A stretch of DNA of 64,000 nt from Magnolia sinica (lineage: Eukaryota > Streptophyta > Magnoliopsida > Magnoliales > Magnoliaceae), in NCBI RefSeq assembly GCF_029962835.1, contig NC_080586.1, forward strand, positions 65,294,001 to 65,358,000. Direction: 5' to 3'. Below the pieces are notes generated by a model. The model worked only from the letters and a program-made list of their open reading frames with translations, made no database searches and was not told the origin of the DNA. The stretch's first letter is position 1. The number at the start of each line of letters is the position of its first letter. Of this stretch, positions 14,001 through 24,135 are shown in pieces. The position numbers were made by a program, and so were the translations under genes.

Positions 14001-17000
14001 GCAAGGCCAGAACTTGTAGGGGAACTTTAGAAAGATCTTCGTATAAACGATAATATCCAGCTTCGATATAGCCTCTGTTTTCCATTTCTGGCATATTTTA
14101 TTGTCATATTCGTCAGTAATGAGAGTAAAAATTATTTTATTTATTTTTATTAAAAAAAAAAAAAAAAAAAAAGAAGAGGAAATGCACACGTACTATGGGA
14201 TGTACTTAGCTCAACTAAACGGGACATAACACACGAAAAAAAAAAAAATCACACTGAACTGATGGACGGTTAAAATGGAAAAATAGCTCATGGTCCAATA
14301 TTTGGGGGGGGGGGGGAGGGGGGGGAATGGATTGGCTACTCCCCCTGACACCAGCCCCGGAGCTGGTGGTCGGTGCTGTGGGCCCCACCATGATGTATGT
14401 GTTTCATCCATTCCGTTCATCCATTTTAAAATATCATTTTATGTCTTTATCCCAAAAATGAGAGGGATATAAATCTCAAATGGATCACACCACGGGAAAA
14501 AAATAGTGATTGGATATCCATCATTTAAATCCTCATAAGGCCTGATGTACTGTTTATTTGAAATCCAATCCGTTTATTAGGTCATAAAGACCCAGATGAA
14601 GGGAGAAAACAAAGATCAACTTGATCCAATACTTTTATGGCCCCCAAAAAGTTTTTAACGGTCGAAGTTCATTAAACACTCTTTCCTGTAATGTGGTCCA
14701 CTTGAGATTGGGATATACCTCATTTTTTATGTACTACCATAAATTGATCTAGAAAAATAGATAGACGGAATGGATGAAGCACATACATCATGATGGGCCC
14801 ACAGAGCACCGACCACCAGCTCCGGGGCTGGTGTCAGGGGGAGTAGCCAATCCGTTTCCGCTCAAGCTGGGGGGCAAGGGTTATTTAGTCAGAGGTTGGA
14901 ATCATTGAATCTGTCCAATTTGGGATTTAAGAAATATTCAGCTACAGTGGCTGTAGCTGCATCGTAGGTTGTAATGCAGGCATTGTTTCCCCAACACGTC
15001 ACATGTGTGGTATATCCAATCTAGAAAGAGGAGGGCCACACCATTATGATTGCATAATATGAAAATCAGGCCGATTCACTCATTGAAGGGGGGCACGTCA
15101 TCAAAATTAATAGACAGTCAATGATGACACTCCGTGTATAGGTATGGCCCACCCAATATGTGGATGGGCTGGTGATAACAATGGTGTGGCCCATGTTTTA
15201 CACGGACTGGTGATAATCACATGTCGCCGGAAAAAAAGTCGTCGTATTATAACTTATGATAAAACCAGCTGTATCTTATCATTTCAGTCATTTGAATGGT
15301 TGGTTCCAGTTACATCAATGGAAAGCGTACAGTGAAACCGAACGAATGCATGTGAACCATGAAGCTGTGCGAGAGTATCAACTATCAAATAACTCCGCTA
15401 CGCACCCACCAAATACCATCCTCAAATGGACACAGCTCACGTGTGAACGTCAATTCATTCAGCACGTACCATAGGCCCAGCTACGAGTCTATGACTTGCA
15501 CAATCATTGGATACTCTGGAAGAGTGTGACAATTGATAGGCATGCACTCGGATATTGTACACGTGGCACAAATTAACTCGGTATAAACCGTCCAGATTGC
15601 AGGAACCAGTATAGGTAGGTCAACATTGAAATTTTGGTTTAATGGAACTATCATACGCTCTGATTGACGGGTACTCATTCGTTGAATGTCAGCCAATCGG
15701 GCACTTCGGGGATCAGATCAGCAAGATTTTCACTTTAAGCTACCATCTATAGCGGGACGTACGACTTAGACGGCTTGATGTAAGTTACCCGTGCCACGTG
15801 TGCAATTTCTTATTGTCTGCCTATCCACCATCACGATCTGCAAGAGTATAAAAAGATTTTTTTTTTTTTTTTTTTCTATTTCCTCTTAATCCTTATGCAG
15901 CGAGCGAAGTACGTGGGACCGGGATTCGCCCGAGACGGTGCGGCCCTACCGTGGGGCCCACCTTGATGTATGCATTATGTATCCAAGCCGTCCATCCGTT
16001 TTTTTGGGGATCATTTTAAGGCATTATCCCAAAAAATGAAGCAGATACAATTATCAGATGGAACATACCATACGAAACAGGGGTGATTGACCATTAACGG
16101 GCCACAAAAGTTCTGTATCAAGCTGTTATTTGTTTTTTCCCTTTATCCACACTTATATGACCTTATCAACAGATTGGATGGTAAATAAACAATGCAGAAT
16201 CGTTAAGGTGCGCCCGGAGAAGTTTTTAATGGTAGGGTGTTCAATCACCACTGTTTCCTATGGTATGGTCCACCGGATAATTGATCCGCTTCATGTTTTA
16301 TATAATGCCTAAAATGAAAAAAACCGCACCGTCTAGGTGAGTCCAGGGTCACACCTAATCCCTCCCCAAGGGCTGTATGAGGGGGGCAAGACTCGTGTGT
16401 TAGTTTAGCACCATTTTTCAAATGGGGATACTCTAGAAACGTATACATCGGACAGTCGTAAAGTAATCCAGACCGTCAAAATCGCTGACCCAACATTTTA
16501 TGGAGCATAACCCACAAACTACACTGACACGATAATGTTAACCATTTAATAGCCATTTTGAATATTTGGATGGTCAGGATTTCTAGATCAGTGTCATATA
16601 CTCATATTGCAGGTATGCTCCATTTTGGATTGGTCCGGACACCTGTGCAAGGTTGCCACGTGTGAGAAGGATGTCACCACCATTTTGAAAATGATGGTTT
16701 ACCATCAACAGAGTCTTGCCCTGTATCCTGAGAGAGAGAAAGACAGAGAGTACTGACAGGCAAGCAGGGGGAAAATTGAATGAGATCGCTTTGGAGGACA
16801 CCAACGCTAACGGACAAAATGACGTATTTCGCCTTGAAGACGCAACTGTCCTCCGTAATCAATGTAACGCCGTTTCTCGAGTAATGTACTTCCCGAACAA
16901 CCTGCAATTCAAAGCCCAAAGCAGAAATCCACCCATCCATGGCCACAGTGAGAGAGATTCAGTATAAATCTGGAAATAAAATGTACTATTGTCGATAAAA

Positions 17001-20000
17001 ACGAGACAGCTATGGAATTCAAATCAAGAAACTCTACACATCTCATTCAAACCACCCACACCCCAATGCCATGCATCTCTCCCCAGTCATTTAAAACCGT
17101 CTGATTTCCAGCTACCCGTCTGCCAAATCTTTTTGGGTCCCTCAAAAAAAATTCAGGAATAGAGAATATCAAAGATCCCGGTCCTAGCTTTAAATGGCCA
17201 CGATGACTGATTATGTCAGTAAATCGAGAAATGTAGCCTCTTTGACTATACCGCTTTCGAAAGAAACAAAGAAGCCCGTATCATAGGAAAGGAAAAAGGT
17301 CAAATGATACACTGGCAGACCATGACTATGCACACGACAACTTTACACGTGGCATACTATAGCTAAATCCAAACTGTCCGATAGAAGTATCAATCATGGA
17401 TAGGCAGTAATAAAACCAGAACAAAATGACCAATGCAGATGTCCGTTTGGTGGCAAGCAGAACCGACGGTCTAAATTTAACAAACAAATATCTATTAATA
17501 ACAGGTGAGGATTAATGAGCAATGTTTGAAATGCATTCCGTGGGAACACAGATTAGCTACTGACAGGGAGTAGCCAGATTCCCTTCTAAAGTGATGTAAC
17601 TAAGCTTTGTCGGCCTTATCGGTCCATTTATTCGGAGAGAAGCAAGAATGAGTTAGATTTAAAGCTGGAGGGAACCCAATACACAAAACAGCGGGGATTG
17701 AACCTTTACCATTAAAAACTCGTAGGATCTCAAGTAAACATCATCGTGGCCCTACGAAGGTTTAAACCGTGGGTATCAATCTCCCTGCTGTTTTCTGTGG
17801 TGAGATCCACTCGAGCTTTCCATGTACTTCATTCTTCGGCTCATGCCCTAACATGATCTCTCCAAATGGATGGATGGTGTAGATACAACACATGCACCAT
17901 GGTAGTAGGGAATCTCGCTACTCAACCTGCCCGCAGCTGATCCGCGTCGGTTGGTAGTCTAGATTGGCCCATGGTCTACAAGGTTTGAACTTGGGTCCAC
18001 GTATGCCACGTGTATAGAAGCATAGCTCATATGTATGAGTCATGGTAATCTGCTGGAGTATCAAATAATTCCAGTGGGTTAAAAATAGACGGGTTGGGGT
18101 AAATCGCTTGGAAAACAGTATATTTGATGACGATGAAATGATAGAAACTCTCTCCAAAATCCAAACACAACCTTTTTAGGTAACTCGGCCGCGTACGACT
18201 GCACATGATACGTTCTTACACGTCACTCTGACCGTACACGTGGCAAGCATGTACATCAGTACAAATTTCTGTCCGTTCGATGACAAACGAACAGATCATA
18301 TCACCATTTGACCAGTCGAGTTTTTGGTCAAACCCCATCCACATAAAGTCTGTAACCTCGGAGGTGGTTGGATGGACGGATTGGACCGTAAAATCCCGGG
18401 AAATGCCAAACGTGACAATAGACCCGGTGAACACATCCGGGATATAGCAAACCTATGGATCTTAAACTAATCTATTGGCATCACCATCATTACCTTAAAA
18501 TTTATCCTATCCTCCTAAACCCGTTCAATTCAGCCTGGCGCGTGTTTGGACGGACGGATTGGAAGGTAAAATCCCGAGATATGCCAAACTTGCCAAACAG
18601 ACCTGGTGAACCTGTCGCGGGATATAGCAAACCGATGGATCTTAAACCAATCCACTGACATCAAAATCATTACATTAAAATTTATCCCATCCATCCTAAT
18701 CCGTTGAATCCGGCCGGCCAACCGGTGAACGGTCTGGATTCAAATACATGCATGCCAAGCGCTCGGTTGACATGTGCAGGCCATCATTGCCATACACACT
18801 TCATTCCATGGTATGATGCCTCCTTCGTAATAATTTCAAGTTGAAAAGATAAACTACCGTCCTCTGCCAGAGGACAGCCATCCACACACACGCCCACAGC
18901 TGCGGACGCGGATTGCCAGGTGACCCGGTCACCATCGCGACTCAGGATCCAAGGTGTGTCGCCACAAATGGGCCCACATGCTGAGATATTTTCTTATGAT
19001 TTTAACCGTCCATCGTGAAGTTCCTTTCGCATGACTCCACTTCAGCAATGACTATTTACCCTTTGATTTCCAGAGTTGAATGCTAACCATTGAAATTTCT
19101 CTTGTAGCATATATTCAACAAAATGGACGGTTCTGATCATGAAACCACTCAACATGTAGGCCTCAGTGTACCACGACAGACGACAAAATCCTGTGAGCCG
19201 CGACAGAGACAAAACGAACTCAGGAATATCAACACTGACACGTGCATGTGGGCCCAATATGACCACACATACTTCTGATCCTGATTAGAGGTCAGATAGT
19301 TTTAAAACAGTACCGCCCTCTGTTTATGCCAGGGCCAGCAGATGGACGGTCAAAATAGAAACGACTCAAAGGTCAATATCCAACAGACGCAAAAACTGTC
19401 TAATCCTATCTTCAGTAAAAGTAAAAGGTTTAAAAAACAAAAAAGTGAGTTGACCAAGCCCAACATTTTTAATTATTTCCTTCTTCAATTTTTCAAAAGA
19501 AAAACATACTTCTTTTCTAAGGAATACTTCAATACTCGGAAGAGCATGATGGACGATACTCAGGCACGAGAAATTGCACACGTGGTATAAGGTAAAGTAA
19601 ACTAAACCGTGTCGTCGTTCCACATTTTAGGATTGTTCGACCGTGGTTCCACAATTTATGTCTATCTAGTTTGAGTTCATACATAACACGTGTACCATTC
19701 CTAACAGCCTGAGTATCAAACGTCGCAAGCAGCCAGAGTATCAAAATAACTCCCCTCCTTTTCTGCCCTTTACCTTGTTGAGCTTGAGACGACTATCTAC
19801 GGTATTTCCATCCTTTGAGGAAAGGAAGCTTTCTGCCATCTTATGCAGCAAAAACTCGTACCCTCTTTCGTCTGCAACTAAAAATTCTCGTTCCCCCAAA
19901 TCTGTATAGGTTGCAATCGGCTCCACTTCTGCTCTCACAAATCGCAAGGAAAAAAAAAAAAAAAAAATCCAAATCTCAGATCCTACGTTACGATATATAT

Positions 20001-21076
20001 GCGAAAATTTGCAGAAGGGACGCGATATGAGATTACTCACCCGCCATCTCGAAATCGTGGAGAATGAAATCGATGGCCAGCTCAATCGGAGTCGATGGGA
20101 CTCTGAAAGAAGAAAAAGAAATATCATGCATTAGAATCTGAGGAATGTTTGGATGCGCTACCGGATTGAATTGCGATTAGCGAGGGGAGAGAGATGTTTT
20201 TACAAGGGCGGATCCGCCATTGCTGAGACGCCTCGGAGCTTCGCCTCCTGATTCCTCAGAGCACGAACCGCAGACTCCACTGCTCTGTCGTACGAATCAG
20301 CTGCGACTCTGCTAGGGAAGATCTTTCCGCTGGGGAAAAGGAGAGAAACGAACTAAGTTATGGGACCACCAGTGCGCAGTATAGCACATAGCGGTCTGTC
20401 ACACTAAAATACGCCGCCATTAAAGCACCTCAAACCCCTGCCATGAGCCCGGCAGGAATTCAATGGCTGCAGATCACCCGGCAGGGGTCGGCAGCTGGCG
20501 CCAGGTAGGAGCACCCAAGGGGCCTCCGCGCACGTTAGCTGCACCCCGTGCGAGCCGCTAATGTGCGCCGGGAGCCCCAGTAAGCCAGGCAGGTAACACC
20601 GACTCATGCTAGGAAACCACGTAGCGATTTCGCAGCGAAACGTATCAGAACCGATAGTTTAGAGAGAGCGAGAAAAACCTCTGATCGTAGATGTTGTATC
20701 TGGCATTGCTGTAATCGGAGAAGCAGGTACGAAGGCCGGATTTGCAGGCGAGTTCCCAAACGGGGTTGGATTCTTTCCCACCAACGCCTTGGATCCAACC
20801 CGCACCGGTCTCCACATTCAATCCACCGAAATCCTCTTTACGAATCCTACCCCCGATACGATCCGACGCTTCTAGAATCACCAGATCCTCCACCCCGTTC
20901 TCCGCCAACACCTTCGCAGCCGAAATACCTTCGAAACGCGACACGAAAAAATTGCAAAAAACAAAACGTGAGATGGTCTGCGACGGAATTCCGTACAGAA
21001 ATCTGACAGCTCGGCTGTTCTTACCTGAAATCCCAGCTCCGACAACGATGACGGAACAGTTAGTGGTGGAATCCAT
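8080..21076 (-). CDS. PAO1: Polyamine oxidase, PAO1-type, ten exons
   Basis: FAD-dependent amine oxidase that degrades spermine-type polyamines. Exons in transcript order: 21025-21076, 20679-20928, 20204-20329, 20041-20102, 19774-19928, 16758-16901, 13938-14087, 11064-11318, 9576-9657, 8080-8297. All nine introns have GT-AG borders and the phases join without a break to 1494 nt, or 497 residues plus stop. Visible motifs are the dinucleotide-binding GAGISG (residues 13-18, split by intron 1), [47 protein letters not shown] (around residues 262-270, holding the lysine equivalent to the catalytic Lys of maize PAO), [28 protein letters not shown] and the C-terminal FAD motif [20 protein letters not shown]. 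There is no signal peptide and no peroxisomal tripeptide; the protein ends in EAIK. That fits the cytosolic Arabidopsis PAO1 group rather than the secreted maize type. The best match from memory is Arabidopsis PAO1 (about 470 residues). The extra length is mainly in the last exon. The start is the first ATG after a TATA box and a short CT-rich leader. Introns 5-9 are 2872, 2670, 2619, 1406 and 1278 bp, mostly swollen by repeats. Confidence 0.95.
8298..9575 (-). other. PAO1 intron 9, no clear element
   Basis: The intron is flanked by acceptor ..atcag before exon 10 and donor gtcagc after exon 9. The sequence has the style of the dispersed repeats in this window ('gtgggcccattt', 'cacgtgtc', 'aaaccgtcc'-like words). 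I could not define paired ends. A short direct repeat 'gttagcaactaaacaaaatctta' type occurs at about 8319-8342 and 8359-8382. Confidence 0.5.
9945..10788. mobile_element. MITE in PAO1 intron 8, with internal tandem triplication
   Basis: Left end agctagagatgggcggtcct and right end (inverted) agctagagacggatggtcct match with few changes. Both continue into a GGGCCCACC-type core followed by 'gatgtat'. Between them a block of roughly 130-190 bp ('gatcattttaaagcatgagac', 'gggcagatcaaggctcac', 'cagtggggattgaactcc') appears three times, near 10030, 10180 and 10390. This makes the copy longer than its relatives. It has no coding capacity and no clear target duplication. Confidence 0.65.
12113..12633. 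mobile_element. MITE in PAO1 intron 7, GACGCRGTTT ends
   Basis: The left arm (gacgcagtttggctg..ccaacaccagcc) is mirrored by the right arm (inverted gacgcggtttcgctgg..ccaagaccagcc). Each arm then runs into a GTGGGCCCACC-like core and 'gatgtatgtg'. The centre holds the 'gatcaagttgatatttgtgt' block seen in sister copies. It is non-coding. It lies wholly within intron 7, so splicing would remove it. Confidence 0.7.
12970..13418. mobile_element. MITE in PAO1 intron 7, GATYAGGTGKTAC ends
   Basis: The left end gattaggtggttacccgtg and the inverted right end gatcaggtgttacccatacc are related. Each leads into 'cttaccrtgtggggc(c)cacc'. The interior follows the common layout of the window's miniature elements: a 'gatcattttagggcatgatc' block, a 'gtggaccacaccac' block, then their mirrors. 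No reading frame is conserved. Confidence 0.6.
14304..14325 (+). repeat. Poly-G tract of 22 bases
   Basis: Twenty-one G and one A (at 14317) sit at the left edge of a MITE in PAO1 intron 6. On the transcribed strand of PAO1 this is a C run. Such a run is rare in AT-rich plant introns and is prone to slippage in replication and in sequencing, so its exact length is uncertain. Confidence 0.85.
14326..14859. mobile_element. Family A MITE in PAO1 intron 6
   Basis: The left arm (atggattggctactcccc, then caccagcc..ggctggtggtcggtgctgt) is mirrored at the right (ggagtagccaatccgtttcc preceded by gagcaccgaccaccagc). Both arms continue into GTGGGCCCCACC-type cores and 'catgatgtatgtg'. The same family recurs at 21490, 25593, 42907 and, partly deleted, 43436. 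Arms exceed 100 bp with partial identity. No transposase is encoded. The original left boundary is blurred by the adjoining poly-G tract. Confidence 0.8.
15913..16352. mobile_element. MITE in PAO1 intron 6, GAGACGGTGCGG arms
   Basis: Left arm gtgggaccgggattcgcc followed by gagacggtgcgg is mirrored by right arm (inverted) gtgaccctggactcacc followed by tagacggtgcgg. The left arm runs on into a GTGGGGCCCACC core and 'gatgtatgc'. The interior matches the shared plan of the window's miniature elements. It is non-coding. Confidence 0.65.
17568..17923. mobile_element. MITE or MITE remnant in PAO1 intron 5
   Basis: The 17-bp word gagtagccagattccct at 17568-17584 recurs inverted with one change at 17907-17923. 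Between them are the usual 'aacagcggggattgaacc', 'taaacatcatcgtgg' and 'gtgagatccactcgagc' blocks. It is short for the group and part of the interior may be deleted. Confidence 0.5.
18374..18729. repeat. 178-bp tandem duplication in PAO1 intron 5
   Basis: Two head-to-tail copies start near 18374 and 18552. Shared words in the same order are ggacggattgga, taaaatcccg, atgccaaac, cggtgaac, gggatatagcaaac, atggatcttaaac and ttaaaatttatcc. Copies differ at scattered positions, so the duplication is not recent. The unit has no coding frame conserved across both copies. Confidence 0.85.
20517..20578. repeat. GC-rich foldback in PAO1 intron 2
   Basis: The arm gcgcacgttagc (20528-20539) pairs with gctaatgtgcgc (20557-20568) with a single mismatch. 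The pairing extends outward through ggggcctcc / cgggagcccc with one unpaired base, giving roughly a 20-bp stem over a 17-base loop. The whole of 20410-20600 is far more GC-rich than its surroundings. It may be a short insertion. The 349-bp intron containing it keeps normal borders. Confidence 0.7.
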
Positions 21077-21081
21077 GGAGT

Positions 21082-21105
21082 GAGAGAGAGAGAGAGAGAG
21101 AGAGA
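21082..21105 (-). repeat. CT microsatellite in the PAO1 leader
   Basis: A (GA)12 run on the plus strand, (CT)n in the transcript sense, lies five bases before the PAO1 ATG and would form most of the 5' leader. CT-rich leaders are common in plant genes. Length variation here could affect expression but not the protein. Confidence 0.85.
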
Positions 21106-21141
21106 TTGTAAATAGGCAGAAAGATGGGTATTAGCGGGAGC

Positions 21142-21150
21142 TTTTTATAT
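21142..21150 (-). promoter_or_regulatory. TATA box of PAO1
   Basis: Read on the minus strand the sequence is ccaatataaaaagc, a good TATA box about 66-74 bases upstream of the ATG. It places transcription start roughly 30-45 bases before the start codon, inside or just ahead of the CT repeat. The overlap with 'CCAAT' so close to the TATA box is probably chance. Confidence 0.7.
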
Positions 21151-21489
21151 TGGCTTCTTGACGATAGTGCCCTTGCAGTTGGTCGTGGAAAACGGTCGGT
21201 GTCGCAGGGATGTTTTGGTAATTTGGAGAGAATCTGGATAGCTTCGGCTTCCGTAGTTAAGAAGGGCTCGGGACAGTGGGATTGGCATGACACACGCGCG
21301 TCTCTACACGCGCCAACCTCGCATGGTCTGGCAAGTCGGTTGGACACTCCTGGCTCAGGAGACCACTCGACCCAGATCAGGTCTTGCCAACCATCAGGTA
21401 GTCGTGGATGCGCGAAAATAATGGACGGTTTAAAACACATCACTGACGTATGTCGATCCATCTCCAACAAATGACTACATGAGTTGGAT

Positions 21490-22026
21490 GGAAACGGATT
21501 CGCCACTCCCGCTGCCATCAGCCCGGTGGCTTGTGGTTGGTGCTCTGTGGGCCCCACCATGATGTATGTGTTTCATCCATTCCGTTCATCCATTTTTACA
21601 GATCATTTTAGGGTTTCATCCCAAAAATGAGAGGAATATAAATCTAAGGTGAACCAAACTACAGGAAAACAAAAGTGATTGGACATCCACCATTAAAATC
21701 CTCTAAGGCCCACTGTACTGTTTATTTGACATCCAATCTGTTGATCAGGTCATACCGGCCCAGATGAAGGGAAAAAACAAATATCAGCTTGATCCAAAAC
21801 TTTTATGGCCCCCCAAAGATTTTTAACGGTCTACACTTGTTAAATACCATTTCCAGTACCGTGGTCCACTTGAGATTAGGATATACCTCAGTTTTTGTTT
21901 TATATATAAAATTATCTGAAAAAATAGATAGACGACACCAATGAAACGCATACATCATGGTAGGGCCCACAGAGCACCGACTACCAGCAATCGGATGGTG
22001 GCAAGGGGAATAGCCAATCCGTTTCG
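21490..22026. mobile_element. Family A MITE upstream of PAO1, 9-bp TSD
   Basis: The left end ggaaacggattcgccactcc and the right end ggaatagccaatccgtttcg are inverted relatives. They continue through caccgac/ggtcggtg-like arms to GTGGGCCCCACC and 'gatgtatgtg' cores. The 9 bases before it (21481-21489, gagttggat) and after it (22027-22035, gagctggat) match at 8 of 9, as expected for a Mutator-like target duplication. It lies about 410 bp upstream of the PAO1 ATG, so it could act as promoter sequence. It has no coding capacity. Confidence 0.8.
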
Positions 22027-22180
22027 GAGCTGGATTGGGACTGGCATCCTCTACAAAACCTGTTTTAGGGTCTCATGTGGGGCCCACCGAGATGTATCTG
22101 CCGCCCATTTTCTCATATTCTTCTAAGGTAGAAGCCCAAAAATGAGGCAGATGACGTTCGTGGACCACACCAAACAATGG

Positions 22181-22735
22181 GGCGCGGATTGGATACTGAC
22201 AAGGTCAGTATACCAATTGCTAATGAAGTGACGTCACCAAGCTCTATGGACCCCCTCATAGTGCATGTTTTGTATCCAGGCCGTCCAACCATTTGTAGAG
22301 ATCATTTTATGTTATTATAAAGAGAATGACATAGATCTAAATTTCATGTGGACCCATCACGAAAACCGTGGGAGCCATCACACCCACTGTTGAAACATTT
22401 ATAGGGCCCACAGTGATGTATTTTTGAGATCCATCCTATTCATGAGTTAACATAGAGGTAGATGAAGTGAAAACAAAAATATCAACTTCATCGGAAACTA
22501 CTGTAGCCCTAAAGAATTTTTGAACGGTGCATGTTACTGTCCCCACTGTTTTCTATGGTGGGGTCCAATTGAACTTTAGATCTATCTCATTCTCTTTGTA
22601 ATGCCATAAAACAATCTCTAAAAATGGTTGGACGGTATGGATACAACACATGCATCATGATGGGGTCCACCGAACTTGGTGACGTCACTTCAGTAGCAAT
22701 TTGGCTACTGACCTTGTCAGTATCCAAACCGCGCC
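22181..22735. mobile_element. Mutator-like MITE (family F), 9-bp TSD
   Basis: Terminal inverted repeats of over 50 bp: ggcgcgg, ttggatactgacaagg, tcagta, then caattgcta and gaagtgacgtcaccaag are mirrored at the right end, with only a few changes. The flanking 9-mers caaacaatg (22172-22180) and caaataatg (22736-22744) differ at one base. Long repeats plus a 9-bp duplication are the hallmark of Mutator-like elements. The interior is non-coding and shares blocks with other miniature families here ('gatcattttatg', 'gtgatgta', 'atcaacttcatcggaaac'). Confidence 0.85.
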
Positions 22736-22766
22736 CAAATAATGTGCTTGCTTACATTATATGCAA

Positions 22767-22938
22767 AAAGCGTTAATGCAGGTTACATTAAATGCAAGTC
22801 ATCTTCAGGTAAAGCGTTAACGCAGGTTACATTAAATGCAAGTCATCATCAGGTGGACCACACCAAATAATGAACTGGGTTACATTAGATGCATAAAGCA
22901 TTAATGCAAGTTGCATTAAATGCAGGTCATCTCTTACG
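22767..22938 (+). repeat. 44-bp tandem repeat, three copies
   Basis: The unit aaagcgttaatgcaggttac..attaaatgcaagtcatc starts at 22767, again 44 bp later at 22811, and in a more diverged form at 22895 after an inserted MITE-like 'ggtggaccacaccaaa' segment. It is rich in 'ttaaatgca' words. It shows no coding potential. Confidence 0.8.
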
Positions 22939-23548
22939 TGGATATGTCTACTTTTAGCTCAATAAATTAAAATGATTTAAGAAAATGCATGGACTGCCTG
23001 AAAAAACGAATACAACAAAGCGTGCCACCAGAGCCCTTGTATGGACAGATTATTATCTCGTAGGTCGTCGGACACTAACACCCAACTCAACGGGCCACCA
23101 TGTTGGACAAGTAATTCCCACTTCATATATCAGGTTATATCTTCAATTTCTAGTTTAAGGACAAAAATCAGCTAGATCTACAGCTCATATGGGCTACACT
23201 TTATGGAACAATGGAGGTAGATTATCAACTGCAAGATTTTGTGTGGGGAACCATGTATTCCTTATCAAACCCATTAATCATGCGTGGCTCATTAGGATGA
23301 AGAGAATACATATGCATGCTCATGTAAAAACTCGAGCAGTCACACCATGTGAACTTATTAATTTTAAAAGTAATTGTATTTTTCCCTTGGCCTGTGTACT
23401 TATAGTTCTAATAATGGTTCTGACTTAATACACAGAAGATTTACATATAATGCTTTGTGTGCCACCTACGCAAAGATTGTTGAGGGAACGTATCCTGTGT
23501 CCAACTCATTCCCTTAACATGTCAAACAACCATTTACTGCAAAAACTC
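22939..23548. other. Gene-free stretch
   Basis: Scattered words of the miniature-element consensus occur, but no paired ends can be drawn. The 79-residue frame at 23189-23428 has no recognisable domain and I do not call it. Confidence 0.5.
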
Positions 23549-24135
23549 AGGGTCTGTTTGGGCGGTGGGATTAGGTGGTACAGGATTCATCTGGTTCTGT
23601 ACCAATTCCACTCCATGTTTGAATGGAAAAGCTTGGAATTACATTAAATGGAATTGCATTGGGTCTGTGCCAATTCTACTCAATGTTAGCAAGTTGTGTA
23701 GGTCCCACCATGATGTGTGGGCTATATCCACACCGTCCACCCATTTATCGAGATTATTTTAGAGCGTGGGCCAAAAAATTAGTTAAATCTAAAGCTCAGG
23801 TAGACCCCACCATAGAAAGCAACGGGGATTGAATACTTACCGTTGAAAACTTCCTTGGAGCTACATAAGTTTTGGATCTACCTCATTTTTAGGCTTATGC
23901 CATAAAATGAGGTTACAAAACAACTGAACTGTTTAAATATAACACACGTATGTTATTCTCAGTAATTTCAAATGATAGTGGGAATATTCATTCAATGTAC
24001 CACCTAATTATCAACGAAGCATAGAATTAATCGTATCCCATTGCAACAGGGACAATCCCTACCATAGGTAATAATTATATTTTTTGAATCTCATCCCACC
24101 TAATCCCTTTTAATCCCACCGCCCCAACAGGCCCT
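23549..24135. mobile_element. Tourist-like MITE (family E)
   Basis: The left end agggtctgtttgggcggtgg, then gattaggtgg, is mirrored at the right as agggcctgttggggcggtgg, then gattaaaagggattagg. The GGGYCTGTTTGG start resembles PIF/Harbinger (Tourist) elements. The adjoining triplets TCA and TTA are an imperfect version of the expected TWA duplication. The interior carries 'gtaggtcccaccatgatgtg' and mirrored blocks. Further copies lie at about 28965-29484 and, truncated, 53242-53576. Confidence 0.65.

Noticed and set aside
19741..20127. Minus-strand frame of 128 codons as a separate gene.
   Set aside because: It spans PAO1 exons 4 and 5 with intron 4 read through; the borders fit GT-AG splicing and the joined frame matches PAO family wording.
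21060..21560. A 166-codon minus-strand frame covering the PAO1 start and its upstream region, which might be an N-terminal extension or signal peptide.
   Set aside because: It is out of frame with the PAO1 ATG (offset of 484 bases), crosses the TATA box, and its upstream part is translated MITE sequence.
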